Source: Obelidium mucronatum (taxonomy: Eukaryota; Chytridiomycota; Chytridiomycetes; Chytridiales; Chytriomycetaceae). From it: a stretch of 64,000 nt of DNA. The notes below the pieces were generated by a model. The model was not told the DNA's origin. It saw nothing but the letters and a program-made list of their open reading frames with translations, and made no database searches. The DNA lies in assembly GCA_025765595.1 (NCBI GenBank), contig JAIVFH010000009.1, forward strand, positions 1 through 64,000, given 5' to 3'. A program made the translations under genes and the position numbers. Shown piece by piece: positions 7,936-18,440 of this stretch; position 1 is the first letter of the stretch; every line of letters begins with the position of its first letter.

Positions 7936-10900
7936 ATGGATCACAAGGTAACTCTCAGAACTTGTTAAGGAAAACTATTTCATGCGCTCAGCAGAATCTC
8001 AGAGTCGTACGTTTGATTTTAGGCCTGTTTCGAATGCGGTCAGAAAAAGAAGAATCGCGCCACGGGCGTTCCGTTGCAGCACCATCCCCACAATCCAAAT
8101 GTTCGGATATGCTTGCGCTGTAAACGTCAACTCTCGACGTCAGTTGTTTCGGAAGAAAGCCGTCAAAAGGCACAGAGCCGGATTACCAAGAATACAAATC
8201 GTCCATTGCCGAATATCTTGGCTGTCTCAACACAAACTCATTTAGATGTTTCAACAGTCTTACAGTCTACCAGTCCATTGTATTGCCAGGGATTTTCATC
8301 AAAAGTCGACCTCCTTGCCAAGTTTACGGCGGAAAGTATTCTTGCAGCGGGATTTGTAAAAACTAAGAGTGGTTGGAGATCAACCAATTGCGAGTTCAGA
8401 ACTGGGAGCGATGGAAAGCGGTGTGTCGTTTGTCTTCGCATTTACAAACACATCGAGCGTGTTGAGAAAAGCAAGTCTTTGATTTTGAAACCATCCATGG
8501 AAGACAAGTGGTATCCATCGCTGAATAGCTTGAGTCAAGCTGTAGTATCACGCTTGGCGAAGGGGGAGGATTGTAGCAACGTTGCCAAATTCATGGATTT
8601 GTTTGGGATTCCCTGGATTGAGGCAGACGCCACGTATTTTATCGCCTGTCCCGGAATGGTTCCACCAAAGGGGGTTGTTCTTGCGAAGTTTGTGGAGGTA
8701 TCCAACCATCGATATACAACTGAATCACAAGGGAGATTACGACACAAGGACTGTCCACGCTATAGAGTTCAAAAGATCTTTCGAAAAGACATGAACTTAT
8801 GCTGTCTGTTTTGTACTCAAATGGTGCGCCAGGTGGAGGATTCTATCCAAGAGTCGCATGTTAATCGTGAAAACCGAGTTGACCCACACAGCCGAATAGC
8901 TGTCTCGCTTCTCACTCCTTCCTCTATGATTGAACGAATCGCTCGAAAATCCGTTCAGTACAATCGAATTATTCGAATGTTGAAGAAGGCTTCTATTTTT
9001 CGAGATACGTGGATCAAAACCCAGCAGTCTGCTCAAAACATTCCCCTTGCTGACGCAAGCAAAGAGAAACTGGCATGCATGGTTGAGTTTGTGTGCAAGC
9101 ATGTAGAGTCCAAAGAAATTTTGAAGGGCATTTTGCTTGCCCATCTGGAGAAGGAAATATCAGAGGTTGAATTGAGCGTAGCGGAAAAGAATCACATTCA
9201 GGAACAGCTGTCGGAGGAATCCTCTTCTCTTGTGAACTTTACGGTTGACCAGCTGAAAGCTGAAGTTTTGAATTTCAGGGGGAAGGGCAAGCAAATGAAA
9301 TGGAATCCGGATTCTGTTTTGCTGTGTCAGCTCATTGTTGGAAGGTCTCGCAAACTGCGCAATGATCTGGTCGGAGCTGGAATGCACCTCCCGTCTCATT
9401 CGACAATGCAGAGATACAAGTCGGAGATGAAGGTACAAGTCTCGCCATCAGTGATTTTGTTTTCTAAACGCAGCCGTTCAGACAAGTGAAGGGTCCGACA
9501 GTATTATGTATCTGGAAGCGCGAAAGCGTCTTCGTCATTCCAGTCGTGTTGATGGAACTGTGAAATGTGATGAAATGAAGCTGCAACAGGGCCTTGTTTT
9601 CAATACTGCTACTCTTGAGCTTGAAGGTTTTGCCGACGAACCAGAAGAGCTGAATGAAACATTAATCACAAGATTGTTTGATCCAAACTCTTCCCCTGCA
9701 ACTGAATCACCAGCTAAATACGTGAATCAGTTTCAGTTTGTTTCAATCAATGGGGATTTCTCCTGTCTTGCTTCCTACTACTTCAATGACGGTTCCTTGA
9801 CCGGTAATGAGATCAAAGCACAATTCAGGCATGTTGTGCTATGTTGCCAATTAGCTGGTTTCGATGTTTTGGCTTTCAACGTTGATGCCGGTGGAGGAAA
9901 CGCGAGGGCATTTACAGTAATGGTTGAGAAGCCAAAGTACACAGAAGCCCAATCCGCCATATGGGAGCCCAAATATGTGCGATTAATAGACCCGTTCTCG
10001 GATGATCCGGGAGACTTCATATTTGTCTTCTTTTGCTCTGTCCATGTCTTTAAAGCCGAGAGGAATGTGTTTTATGAAACCAACTTCCAAAAACGAGTTC
10101 TTTTAAACTCTGTGGATGAGCCTATTAACTTCCAAGTAATCAAGGATTGTCTTGCAAGGGACAAAGAGCGTCGAAATCCAGTGACTGATCTGACCGATGA
10201 TGCAGTAAATCTGGATCAGTATTCCAATATGAATGTGTTTCTGGCGCTCTCGGTGTTTAGTCATAAAGTCATTGCAGAGATAATGAACTGGGCCTGTGGA
10301 CAACTTAGTGTTGGCCTTCTTCCGCAACCAACAGTGGAGCAATTGATGGACAAGAGCCGATTTCATCCGTATCCTGGCTCCCACAATCGTTATATTGGAG
10401 TATTGCTGTTTCAGGTGCTGTTAATCATAAATTTTTTTGGCCTATAGACAGCTGAAATAATTGTAAAGGTTCGCGAGCTTCAGAAACGCGAATGGGTATC
10501 ATCTCTGCTGAATCCTCTTCCCACCCTGGAATTCATGGTTGTGAACCATGAAATCTTTGTTGAAATGTTATTGAATAAGTATTTCAAGTTCACACCTGTT
10601 AACATTGATTCTGTGCAAGAGTTCTTGGGCAGTCGTTTAGAGTACTTCAAGAACTGTAGCACACGCGCAGCCGCTCGATCCAATGGTGTCAAGGATGCTC
10701 CCAAGACTTTCATTGCAGAATCGCCAACCTTGCGGAATCTCTTTCTTCTTGTGGGTGGTTTGCTTCACTTTTGCCGATACTCTTTTCTCCGTGGTCATTC
10801 CGTCATTTTGCCTTCCACATTCTCTACCAGTTGCTTAGAAAGCGTCTTTGGTGTTGTTCGATACTACGGAGCAGTTACGCCACACTTATATCGTGCGTTT

Positions 10901-12527
10901 CAAACCAACAAGCAATTTTCGGACTCTATAGCTACACGAAATGGCTTGAAAAATAACCCAATGTACGCTGATGACCACAACATTGTTCGGCAGGCACAGC
11001 AGCAAGTTGATTTTTCTACTCCAACAGACGCCGCGTCTAATACCACAGAAATGGTGGCTAACTGGAAATCGCGCCTTTTACTTTTGGCTCAAGCCTCTGA
11101 GTTGCTGCAAGACAAGCTATCAATCGTTCCTCCTGAAAAGGGAAATCTCAAAAGCAATTTATTTCCAGCCTTGCTGCAACAGGGGCCGATTCTTCTGCTT
11201 GTAAACTCCTCCAGATTTCACCAGTACTTGCGAATTATTCCTCTTTCTTCTTTGAAGGATTGGTTTGACTGCCTCATTGGAAGTCAGCCACACTTTGACG
11301 CTTTTGAAAGAATTGTGAGCGATATCTTTGGGGAATGCCTTGAATTAATGGATAAATGGAGTACTCAAACGGTTTCCAAGAACAAGCTGGTGAATTTGGG
11401 AACATTTTTCAACGATTGGTTTGATGGAGATGGAATGAGGACGATGTTTTCAAGACTGACTCCGGATTTGAAGGGAAATCGTATGTTGTATGCAATTGTA
11501 TTTGAGAGCTGCAAATCTGTAATCAAGAAGTTCATCAAGTTATCAATTCCTTTGCCATCAAACAACCCTTCAAAACCGGAGCCCTCTCATGCAGAAATTC
11601 TTTACGAAATGCATTCTTATGGAGGTTGGGCAATTCAGAATCTTCGAAAGAAATATAATGCCGCTAGAGGACGATGTTCCGAAAATAGCTCTTCTTGGCA
11701 CTTTTGGAATCTGTTGCTCCAGGTTTCCGAGTCTTGGAGAGTCTTAAAACGCGACCTTTTGGATGAAAATAACCAACTCCTGTATCCTACTGCTTTCCAT
11801 AATATGAACCAAGGTGGGCTCACGTATGCTCCTCCATTTCTGCACAAATTCTTCCAGAGGATTCTTCGATTGATTGCGGAGAATGTCGCTGTAGGTGCCA
11901 ATGGTCGAAAATGTTTACAAGTTGCGTGGGCTGTGAGCCATAATCAAACAGTATAAACAGGAAGTATTGTCTCGGTACAGAAACAGCTTAGGTAAAGTTA
12001 ACTTCAGAGCACATTTGAAAGCTGTAACAGGTGGGAAGGGAGGGAAGGCGCTTAAAACTGTTAAAGTGAAAACTGCCGGTATTGTGATTCCGAGTCAGAA
12101 AGTTTATTGCCATTGTAAAAAGGGGGAAGATGGCGAAATGATCTGCTGTGGGAAATGTGGGGAGTGGTTCCACTATAACTGTGTGGATATGACAGAGGAA
12201 AAGGTGGAATCGTTGCATGGAGAGGAGTACCATTGTATACAGTGCGAGTTGGAGCAATTGGAAAAAGAAGGCGCATTTGATGATACAGATCTGGATCTGG
12301 ATGATGAAAGCCTGCCAGTTGTCGAAATTGAAGATGAGTTTATGTTCACAGATGGCCCTAAAGAAGCTATAGTGAAGTTTGCGGGGGAGAACGGTGATAC
12401 AAGAGAGACAAGGAATATTCTCGTGAAACCGTCAAGCTTGAAGAGGAGGAGGGACGACCTGTTGGCAGACCCAGCAGAGGCACAGACTCTCAGAAGATCT
12501 GAAAGATCTAAAAATATGAAGAAGTAG
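7936..12527 (+). CDS. P-element-like transposase with C4 zinc finger and C-terminal PHD finger
   Basis: Best model: exons 7936-7947, 8023-9432, 9482-10414, 10448-11890 (or to 11932) and 11961-12527, all phase-compatible, giving about 1454 residues. The N-terminus has a C4 finger created by splicing (CFECG ... CLRCK), followed by more Cys pairs. Residues near 450-475 (motif LPSHSTMQRY) resemble the segment before the catalytic core of THAP9/P-element transposases. The core shows CDEMKLQQGL (first acid), FNVDAGGGNARAF (second acid), FFCSVHVFKAERN, and STSCLESVFGVVRYYG, which resembles the NQDxLENxF region of P transposases. The final exon encodes a PHD finger (CHCKKGEDGEMICCGKCGEW, then HYNC and CIQC) followed by acidic and basic tails. 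The family assignment rests on motif order and on the 8-bp duplication. Introns of 75, 49, 33 and 70 (or 28) nt are inferred; a separate PHD gene starting near 11967 is the alternative. Confidence 0.72.
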
Positions 12528-12762
12528 TCTGTAATGCAGGGGTCACAGAGCTGATTGATACAGGAAACACCAACTTAGCAGCATTACATCGTACGACAAT
12601 AATATTTTGCATAGATCAAGTTATGATGTATGGTATAAAGTTGCGAAAGTTTCGCTGGGATCGGTGTGGTGATAGACGAACAACATGTAATCGGCGAGAT
12701 CGGCAAGCTGCTGTGCTAGCCACGGCCAAAAAATCAACAAGTCAGCCAAAAGAACACAATTT

Positions 12763-12945
12763 GCAATCAATAATCTTACTCTGTGCGAAGTTTGACGGCG
12801 TTTCGATGGATGGTGGTGGTGTAATGCGCACTTTGGTTGGGCGGGACGTTTTTCTCCAAAAGTAATGTGAGAACATTGGGAGACCATCAAACCGAAAAAT
12901 TGTGGAGATTTTTTGTCGTGATGTACCCTGTTTCATACACCCTTG
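12763..12945 (-). repeat. Right terminal inverted repeat of the P-like transposon
   Basis: Reverse complement of the left repeat, ending ...TTTCATACACCCTTG at 12945. It begins about 235 bp after the transposase stop codon. Confidence 0.9.
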
Positions 12946-12953
12946 GGCTGAAC
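12946..12953. repeat. Right target-site duplication GGCTGAAC
   Basis: Identical to 7637-7644 and directly abuts the right inverted repeat. Confidence 0.9.
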
Positions 12954-13440
12954 AAGCCCGCCCGTTTCCACCCGGTCGCGGCCCGCTCTCAACCAGACCC
13001 CCACGTCAGAGCAGCGCTGAGACGTGATGGGCCCGTGTGCCGCAGCGCTTGAGCGTCGAAGGGGCGAGTTAGGTCGCCGGAGCCGCCGAAGCCTGCTCTG
13101 TTCCTTCCCTGTGGTGGGTATCGCATCGCGTCCTCCAAACAATCCACCGCTTCGCGGCTTCCAGACACGATTTCGATTCCCTGCGTCGCCGCCGTCGCTG
13201 CTGCTGGCGTCGCTGCTGCTGGCTCGCCGCGTGCTGCGCCCCTCCGGCCCCGAGACCCGCCCCACCTCCGCGCCGCCTGCCGCAGTTCCGCCCGCACTGC
13301 CACCTTGAGCTTCTACGACAGGCGCGCGGAGGTCCCCGTTGGATATGCGTTCCTGTTGTATTCAGGTGGTGGTGTGGTGGTGGTGTTAGAACTGTGTTGA
13401 CAGGTGGCTCACCGCTTTGCAATTTCAACAAAGTTTTTTA
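12954..13440. other. GC-rich, CpG-rich patch with no convincing gene
   Basis: Composition jumps to GC-rich here, from just outside the transposon to about 13320, then passes into a GGTGGTGGT run at 13360-13390. Several overlapping frames exist on both strands, all rich in Arg, Ala and Ser as expected of random GC-rich DNA, and none has a recognisable motif. It could be the GC-rich 5' part of a gene split by the transposon insertion, by analogy with other GC-rich gene starts in this window. Confidence 0.4.
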
Positions 13441-13515
13441 CATGGTTTCTCGAAGAAGAATTCTGCAAGAAGTGTACTTGTCGTGGTTGTCCAATCAAAA
13501 ATAAACCAGTTGCTT

Positions 13516-14559
13516 TTATTTGTCATCCATCTTCGACAACCCCATCATATCACGAATATGTAATCCGTGTGAAACCAAGAGAATATCACGGACACCAACC
13601 TCATCACTGCTGCATTCCTCATCAAGCAACGTCTCTGTTGCATAATGATACACAGCTTGGTCCTTCATGACAATTGTTTGTCCAGCTTGCAATTCCTCAT
13701 TGAGGATGATTGAATCTCCGTTTGCGTCAAGACTCAGTTGAGAAGTTCCACCAACGATATTGCTACGTTGCACGATAGTCATTGCAACAGTGTCGAATCC
13801 ATCTTGATGAAACCCTTCTACTACAGTCTGGCCGATTTGATCGCGACATACGACAGTTCTTTGGCACTGGAATAACATGTACTTGCGAAGAAATTTAGTT
13901 TGTAATCCCAAACGGTTACCTTGCAATACAGGTACCAACCTCGTCATTCAATTCAGCTTTGGTGGCGTATTTAGCAAGAAAGCGGCGAATATCCGCACGT
14001 CCCATAACTTCGGCAGCAACTGGAGGATACTGACGGACTAAACCACCCAAACCGGAAACCTTGTTGAAATTTGCCGCTTGAAAGAAGGATGAATGCGGAA
14101 GCCACTCAAATTTATATCCATCTGTTTCCCAGTGACGTTCGCTAGAGGGGAATTGAGCAGAAGCAGCGTTTGCAATTCGCTGAACTCGCAACCATGCAAG
14201 GGTCTTGTAACGACATCCAGCCTTGACATATCTAATAAGAAATGAAATTTCCCAAATCATTCAACAAATGTATGTGTGAGTCCCTGTTTTATGACTTACG
14301 GATCCACAGGAACTTGCTCAAAGAGCTTGGACAGAGATGAGAAGTCCAAAGTTGCACTGTCGTCAAAGATGTGGAAATGCAAAATCTGATTGAATGTGGC
14401 AGGGTTTGAAATTTCTGAGTACGTTGTGACTTGGGTTTCGCTCTGTCTCAATTTGAGTCCGACCTTGGCACCTTCAAGTTGTAACAAGGAAGTCAGGGAT
14501 TGCCAATCGGAGATATAAGATTGAAAGAATACCAAGGTTTTCTGTATTGGCACGCGCAT
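13516..14559 (-). CDS. 2OG-Fe(II) dioxygenase (2OGFeDO / IDO-like family)
   Basis: Non-heme iron oxygenase of the family that includes bacterial amino-acid hydroxylases such as L-isoleucine dioxygenase; the substrate here is unknown. The metal site is visible: VVEGFHQDGFD supplies the HxD pair, followed by the IVGGTSQL strand, LQAGQTIVMKDQAVYHYAT with the distal His, and a VRDILLVSHG end that supplies the basic 2OG-binding residue. Exon 1 runs from 14559 (MRVPIQK) to about 14300; an intron of about 70 nt at 14231-14299 joins it to the exon containing WETDGYKFEWLPHSSFF. A second junction near 13890-13950 is uncertain: GT-AG choices give an intron of 16, 58 or 61 nt, of which 58 nt keeps frame and looks most natural. 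Confidence 0.7.
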
Positions 14560-14682
14560 TGTTGAGCAGATCCTGGAGTAATAATTTGATTCATGAACTT
14601 TTTTACGTTTAAGCAAGGGAACTTAAGTGGTAAGAGATACCAATTGGGCACTCCCTAGTAGTTAATAATTTAAAGATATAGG

Positions 14683-15240
14683 TTATTTGGTGCACACTGC
14701 ATAAGAGATGTAACGGTTGGGAATCAGGTTGGGACTATGCTTACATTGACACAACTCCCAAAAAGAGCGAGGGGTAATTCGAACCATTGCCGCCACAGCA
14801 GCAGAGATTAAAACGCCAAACATCCAAGTTCCTGTTGCGACACTGTCCCAAGAAAGGAAACTCATTTTTGTTAAATTTTGTAACATTTTTTTTCCAGCTT
14901 AATTGTGCCGGACAATTTCTCCAACAACAAAAAACAGAGCAAAGAAACCCTACTTTTTTCAACTTTCTTTCATGTTTTTTATCAGCTGACTGCACGATTC
15001 TGCGGTCAGCTGACCCAACTCACTCCAAGGAACGTCGAAATCCAGGTCCAATCTGGTCCATTTCTGGTCAGTTTGCGACTCCTTTATGAGGTTTTCCTTC
15101 AAAAGTAGTGTCCTTGATAAGAAGATTGTGTTTCAACACATTCTTTTCAATAAAGTTGATTTCGATTTGAGGAGACATGCTTTTTTGGATCGAAAAGTCA
15201 AAGAAAAGTTCAAATTAGGCTCCGCAAAAAAAAACGTGGA
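14683..15240. other. AT-rich region with a weak membrane-like frame
   Basis: On the minus strand 14743-14862 could encode a short hydrophobic helix (motif TWMFGVLISAAVAAMV) preceded by Met. It might be a small gene or a 5' exon of the dioxygenase, but the only good donor (GTAAGC near 14743) creates a stop when joined to the next exon, so I do not call it. The rest is AT-rich without visible features. Confidence 0.25.
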
Positions 15241-15251
15241 GAACCACCACC

Positions 15252-15402
15252 CTGGTCCCCGAGAGAAAGTCGGGTCGACCGGGTCGACCCGAGCAAATTT
15301 TTAAAATTTTGGACCAAAATGGACCAAATTCGCTCATTCCCAGCACTAAACCAAAGCAACCAAATTGACCAAATTGACCAACCAAATGGACCAAATATCA
15401 CA
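15252..15402. repeat. GGGTCGACC doublet and ACCAAAT-rich repeats
   Basis: Two abutting palindromes GGGTCGACC occur at 15270-15290, followed by many irregular copies of GACCAAAT/AACCAAATT at 15311-15400. A related TCTGGTCCAT block lies at 15050-15066 in the other orientation. This is a simple degenerate repeat, origin unknown. Confidence 0.6.
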
Positions 15403-15739
15403 CTTTATTATTGGGCCGACCAAATAAAACCCACCAAACGAATCCCCAAAATCCTCCAGACCAAATACCATTTTAACCCCTTCCAGTCCTAACCCAGTTG
15501 CATCTTTGTTTTCTTTATATTTATAATAAAGTAAATTTGTCATCTGTGAAATTGGTTAGCTAAAAAGGTCCTTGCGACGGTACGGCGCACCTAAAAAATG
15601 ATGTCTCTTAAATGTCATGGAAGGCCAGCCAGGCCAGGCACAATCCTTAAAATGAATTTCTGTTCTTTGCAACGGAACACGTATATCCAGCGCGACCAGC
15701 GGAGACATTGATTAGGGTTCTTTTTTATTCCTATCTTTT
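15403..15739. other. Intergenic, nothing recognised
   Basis: No coding or structural feature that I can support; it includes the 3' flank of the bHLH gene. Confidence 0.35.
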
Positions 15740-16465
15740 TTATTCCTTTTGCGATAAAATGAGCTGCCTTACAACTTCCTTCAGTTTCCGCGCATCTCTT
15801 TCTTGCTTCGCACTTTCGAGTTTCAACAATTGAATGTATTCCAGCCCACTCTCCAATAAACGCGTCTGACTCCAATTCTTTTGTGATCCAATTATTCTTT
15901 CAGGCAACAGTTCTTTCAATCGCTCGAACCCAATCCTCAAAGACTCTCGTCGCTGTTTTTCTGCATCTCGGTGGACACGGCGACCTCGCGCTTGCCGCTC
16001 GGCTGAATCACTGTCGTACGCCTCGGGAACTTGACCAGGAGAAGAATCAGAAGTCTCGGAAGGGGGCGCCGGATTCGGCATCATTTCAGGAATTGGCGGG
16101 AGTTTAAAGGGTGTTTCGGCGTGAGATGACCAGAGGCCAACAGTTGGGAGCGGAAGCGTTGCTGAAGTTGTGGATACAGTGGGAAGAGACGCGTTTCTTG
16201 TTTTGAGTCTTGAGGGTCTGGAAACTTGAACGCTGGCACGTCGGTCTCCCTTGGAAACACATTCAGCAGCAGGCGCATATTGGATTCCAGATGTTGAATA
16301 AACACTTTCCGCATCTATGCTTTTCTCTGATTCTTTTTGATGTTGCTGGAGTTGCTGAAGAAAGCTGTTTACAAGCAGCGTTTGTTGGTATTGTTCAAAG
16401 TTGTCGTTGTTCTCAAACATTCGTTTTGGAGGCGATTTGAAGAGCACTTGTGAACAACGAAGCAT
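15740..16465 (-). CDS. bHLH transcription factor
   Basis: Single-exon gene. The basic helix-loop-helix domain is close to the C-terminus: the basic region HRDAEKQRRESLRIGFERLK carries the E-x-x-R pattern (EKQRR) typical of E-box binders, followed by a loop (PERIIGSQKNWS) and helix 2 (RLLESGLEYIQLL). A coiled-coil-like tail with repeated Lys/Glu/Leu may extend helix 2. The N-terminal half is low-complexity (Gln, Ser, Pro, Thr) and probably disordered. Start chosen at the Met of MLRCSQV; a later Met (MFENNDN) is equally possible. A nuclear DNA-binding regulator; targets cannot be inferred. Confidence 0.85.
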   Translation of the reverse strand: MLRCSQVLFKSPPKRMFENNDNFEQYQQTLLVNSFLQQLQQHQKESEKSIDAESVYSTSGIQYAPAAECVSKGDRRASVQVSRPSRLKTRNASLPTVSTTSATLPLPTVGLWSSHAETPFKLPPIPEMMPNPAPPSETSDSSPGQVPEAYDSDSAERQARGRRVHRDAEKQRRESLRIGFERLKELLPERIIGSQKNWSQTRLLESGLEYIQLLKLESAKQERDARKLKEVVRQLILSQKE

Positions 16466-16740
16466 AATTCGTGGTGCTATATAATCCCGGCGTGCGCAAT
16501 TGCGTGATTGATGCCAAAGGGTATGGGCTTGTGACCCGCACGTTTGAATTGCGACATCAGCGTGCACTTAAGAAAATTTTCATTATGACAACTCCACCCT
16601 CCCAGGCTTAGTTATCCTCTTACCTTATATTACCGCCAAAGCAGCTGCCTGATGTCCATTGTCCACGTGGGCGAACCTCATTTTTGTCGTTAGTGTGTGT
16701 GACTCTTTGCATCATCATTTTTCTACTGGTAACATTTACT

Positions 16741-18294
16741 TCATACTGTCAAAAAATGTAATCTGGTAAGCAATGAATCTTCTTCAGCCTTTAGCTGAAT
16801 GTAACCGGGCGACGGCGGGATCCAGAAGCCGGCAATATTTTCCTGCCTCAAAAGCACATCTCGAACATTTGCCAGACGAGACTCCAGATTGATGATGTTA
16901 CTTGAATCCCCTTCCAGCCTTCGCTCTTTTGCAACCTGCAATTCAGTTTTGAGCTCGCCGTAAAGTTTGCTATTTTGTTCATGCAAAGTTCTGGAAGAAG
17001 GAGTAGCAGCGGGACCGTAATGTCCTGGTCCACGGTTGCTTCTCTTTAATTCTAAAAGCGCATCTCGAACGGCATTCAATTTAAGTCTGGTAGCTTTCTC
17101 TTCATCTGCAATTGGAATGTGTTCTCCACCTCCGCTTCCAACAGATATACCTACGCTGCGCATACTCTCCCCGTACCTCAGTGTCCCAAGAGTTTCTTGT
17201 TCATGAACTATTTCTGGAGCCACAGCCAGTATCACAGAAACACCCGCATTGTTTTGGAAGGACGAGCGAAGTAGCATCGTCAAGGTGGAATCACGAAAAG
17301 ACACATGTTCAGAGTGGGATCCCAGCTGCTTAATTACTTTCCCAAGCGCAGAAAGCGATTGATTGATTTTGATAGCTTCTTGCTGCTGCACTCCCACTGA
17401 ACCAGACTTTTCAATGCGCTCGGAGCCTGCAAGATCCACAAATGTCAAAAGACGCTTCTGGCGGGAGCCTCCACCGCTGCTGTGGATTTCGAGACGCACG
17501 ACGCAGTGAGATCTTGAAGATCGGTCGTTCAGCAAGTGCGAGTGCGACGAACGAGTGGCTTCAATCACTCTGCAAAGTAATGCAACATCTATGGAAGTTC
17601 GAATCGCGCGCAATGTTTCTCCCACTGTCGCAAAGTCCGCAGAATTTGACTTGGAGCTGCCTTGTTCTCCCTTTCTGTTATTCCCTTCGCCAGTTCCCTT
17701 TATCGCGCGATCGGGTCCTTTATTCTTCCCTTGGCTCATGCGCTCAAGATAGCAAGAACGGCATACACAGCTCGAAGGATGGACATATACGCCATTAAAA
17801 GTTGCTGGCGCCTGTTTGCTCAAATGTGAAAATGGAATAGCGGAATCAACTCTTCCTTGAGCATTGGCAGCTTTCACTTGGAGTAGTTTTCGTTCAGCAA
17901 GCAAATCAAAAACACTGTCTTGATAGACTTCTACCGCCGATGCCAAAACAGACAATGAAGAATCTCCAACCAAGTTCATGAGAATTCGCGGCAACAGTCC
18001 CCACCGAGCCGGGATCGCACCTCCCGCCTGCGATAGCTCATTTTCAGTGAGACAACCAGGTGGTCCCAATACAGAATACGTCTTTCCGGAACCAGTTTGT
18101 CCATATGCTATGAGAGTTGCAGAATAGCCCAACTCAAACTGCCGCCAAAAAGACGAGTTGGACATTAAGTGATTGAAAAGTGGTTCCTGGCCGCTTCCAT
18201 CGATGACAGTCTTTGAATATGAGTAATATCTATCGATAGGATTGCTTGGTCCAACTCCTGGGCGTACACGGATGATTGTTGAGACATGATTCAT
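16741..18294 (-). CDS. Kinesin motor protein, short and intron-free
   Basis: A 517-residue kinesin consisting almost only of the motor domain. Visible motifs in order: IIRVRPG at the N-terminus, P-loop YGQTGSGKT, switch I NDRSSRSH, switch II DLAGSER, then LSALGKVIKQL and FRDSTLTMLL. A short stretch follows the motor with two putative coiled-coil segments (RTLHEQNSKLYGELKTEL region) and then stops, so there is no long stalk or cargo tail. A Gly/Lys/Asn-rich insert interrupts the motor near residues 190-220 and includes four cysteines (CVCRSCYLE). All nucleotide-binding residues are present, so it should be an active ATPase. The subfamily is not determinable by eye. Confidence 0.92.
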   Translation of the reverse strand: MNHVSTIIRVRPGVGPSNPIDRYYSYSKTVIDGSGQEPLFNHLMSNSSFWRQFELGYSATLIAYGQTGSGKTYSVLGPPGCLTENELSQAGGAIPARWGLLPRILMNLVGDSSLSVLASAVEVYQDSVFDLLAERKLLQVKAANAQGRVDSAIPFSHLSKQAPATFNGVYVHPSSCVCRSCYLERMSQGKNKGPDRAIKGTGEGNNRKGEQGSSKSNSADFATVGETLRAIRTSIDVALLCRVIEATRSSHSHLLNDRSSRSHCVVRLEIHSSGGGSRQKRLLTFVDLAGSERIEKSGSVGVQQQEAIKINQSLSALGKVIKQLGSHSEHVSFRDSTLTMLLRSSFQNNAGVSVILAVAPEIVHEQETLGTLRYGESMRSVGISVGSGGGEHIPIADEEKATRLKLNAVRDALLELKRSNRGPGHYGPAATPSSRTLHEQNSKLYGELKTELQVAKERRLEGDSSNIINLESRLANVRDVLLRQENIAGFWIPPSPGYIQLKAEEDSLLTRLHFLTV

Positions 18295-18440
18295 TTGAAT
18301 AATACTATTTTTAGATCACCGATTACATAACCCATACATACAAGGAATATGAAGACGGAGCGAATGTCAAAACAAGCAGCAATACATTTGAAGTACATTT
18401 ATTAATATCTCTGAGCGCCCCTCAAAAAAAAAAAACATTC

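Larger units (their letters stand above)
7645..12945. mobile_element. P-superfamily-like DNA transposon, 5301 bp, with TIRs and TSD
   Basis: A complete cut-and-paste element: ends CAAGGGTGTATGAAAC...GTTTCATACACCCTTG, inverted repeats of about 185 bp, an 8-bp target duplication GGCTGAAC on both sides, and one multi-exon gene on the plus strand. An 8-bp duplication agrees with the P superfamily, to which the encoded protein appears to belong. The element sits just right of the hAT element. The TIRs are nearly identical over the outer 70 bp and the gene has no obvious disruption, pointing to recent activity. Confidence 0.88.

Noticed and set aside
12933..13431. Several Arg/Ala/Ser-rich frames on both strands
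   Set aside because: GC-rich DNA lacks stops by chance; no frame shows family motifs and they conflict with each other.
14305..14616. Dioxygenase start at the upstream Met (MLKRKKVHES)
   Set aside because: The extra residues lie in AT-rich sequence with an intron-acceptor look (TACTCCAG) and do not resemble the family; the Met at 14559 is preferred.
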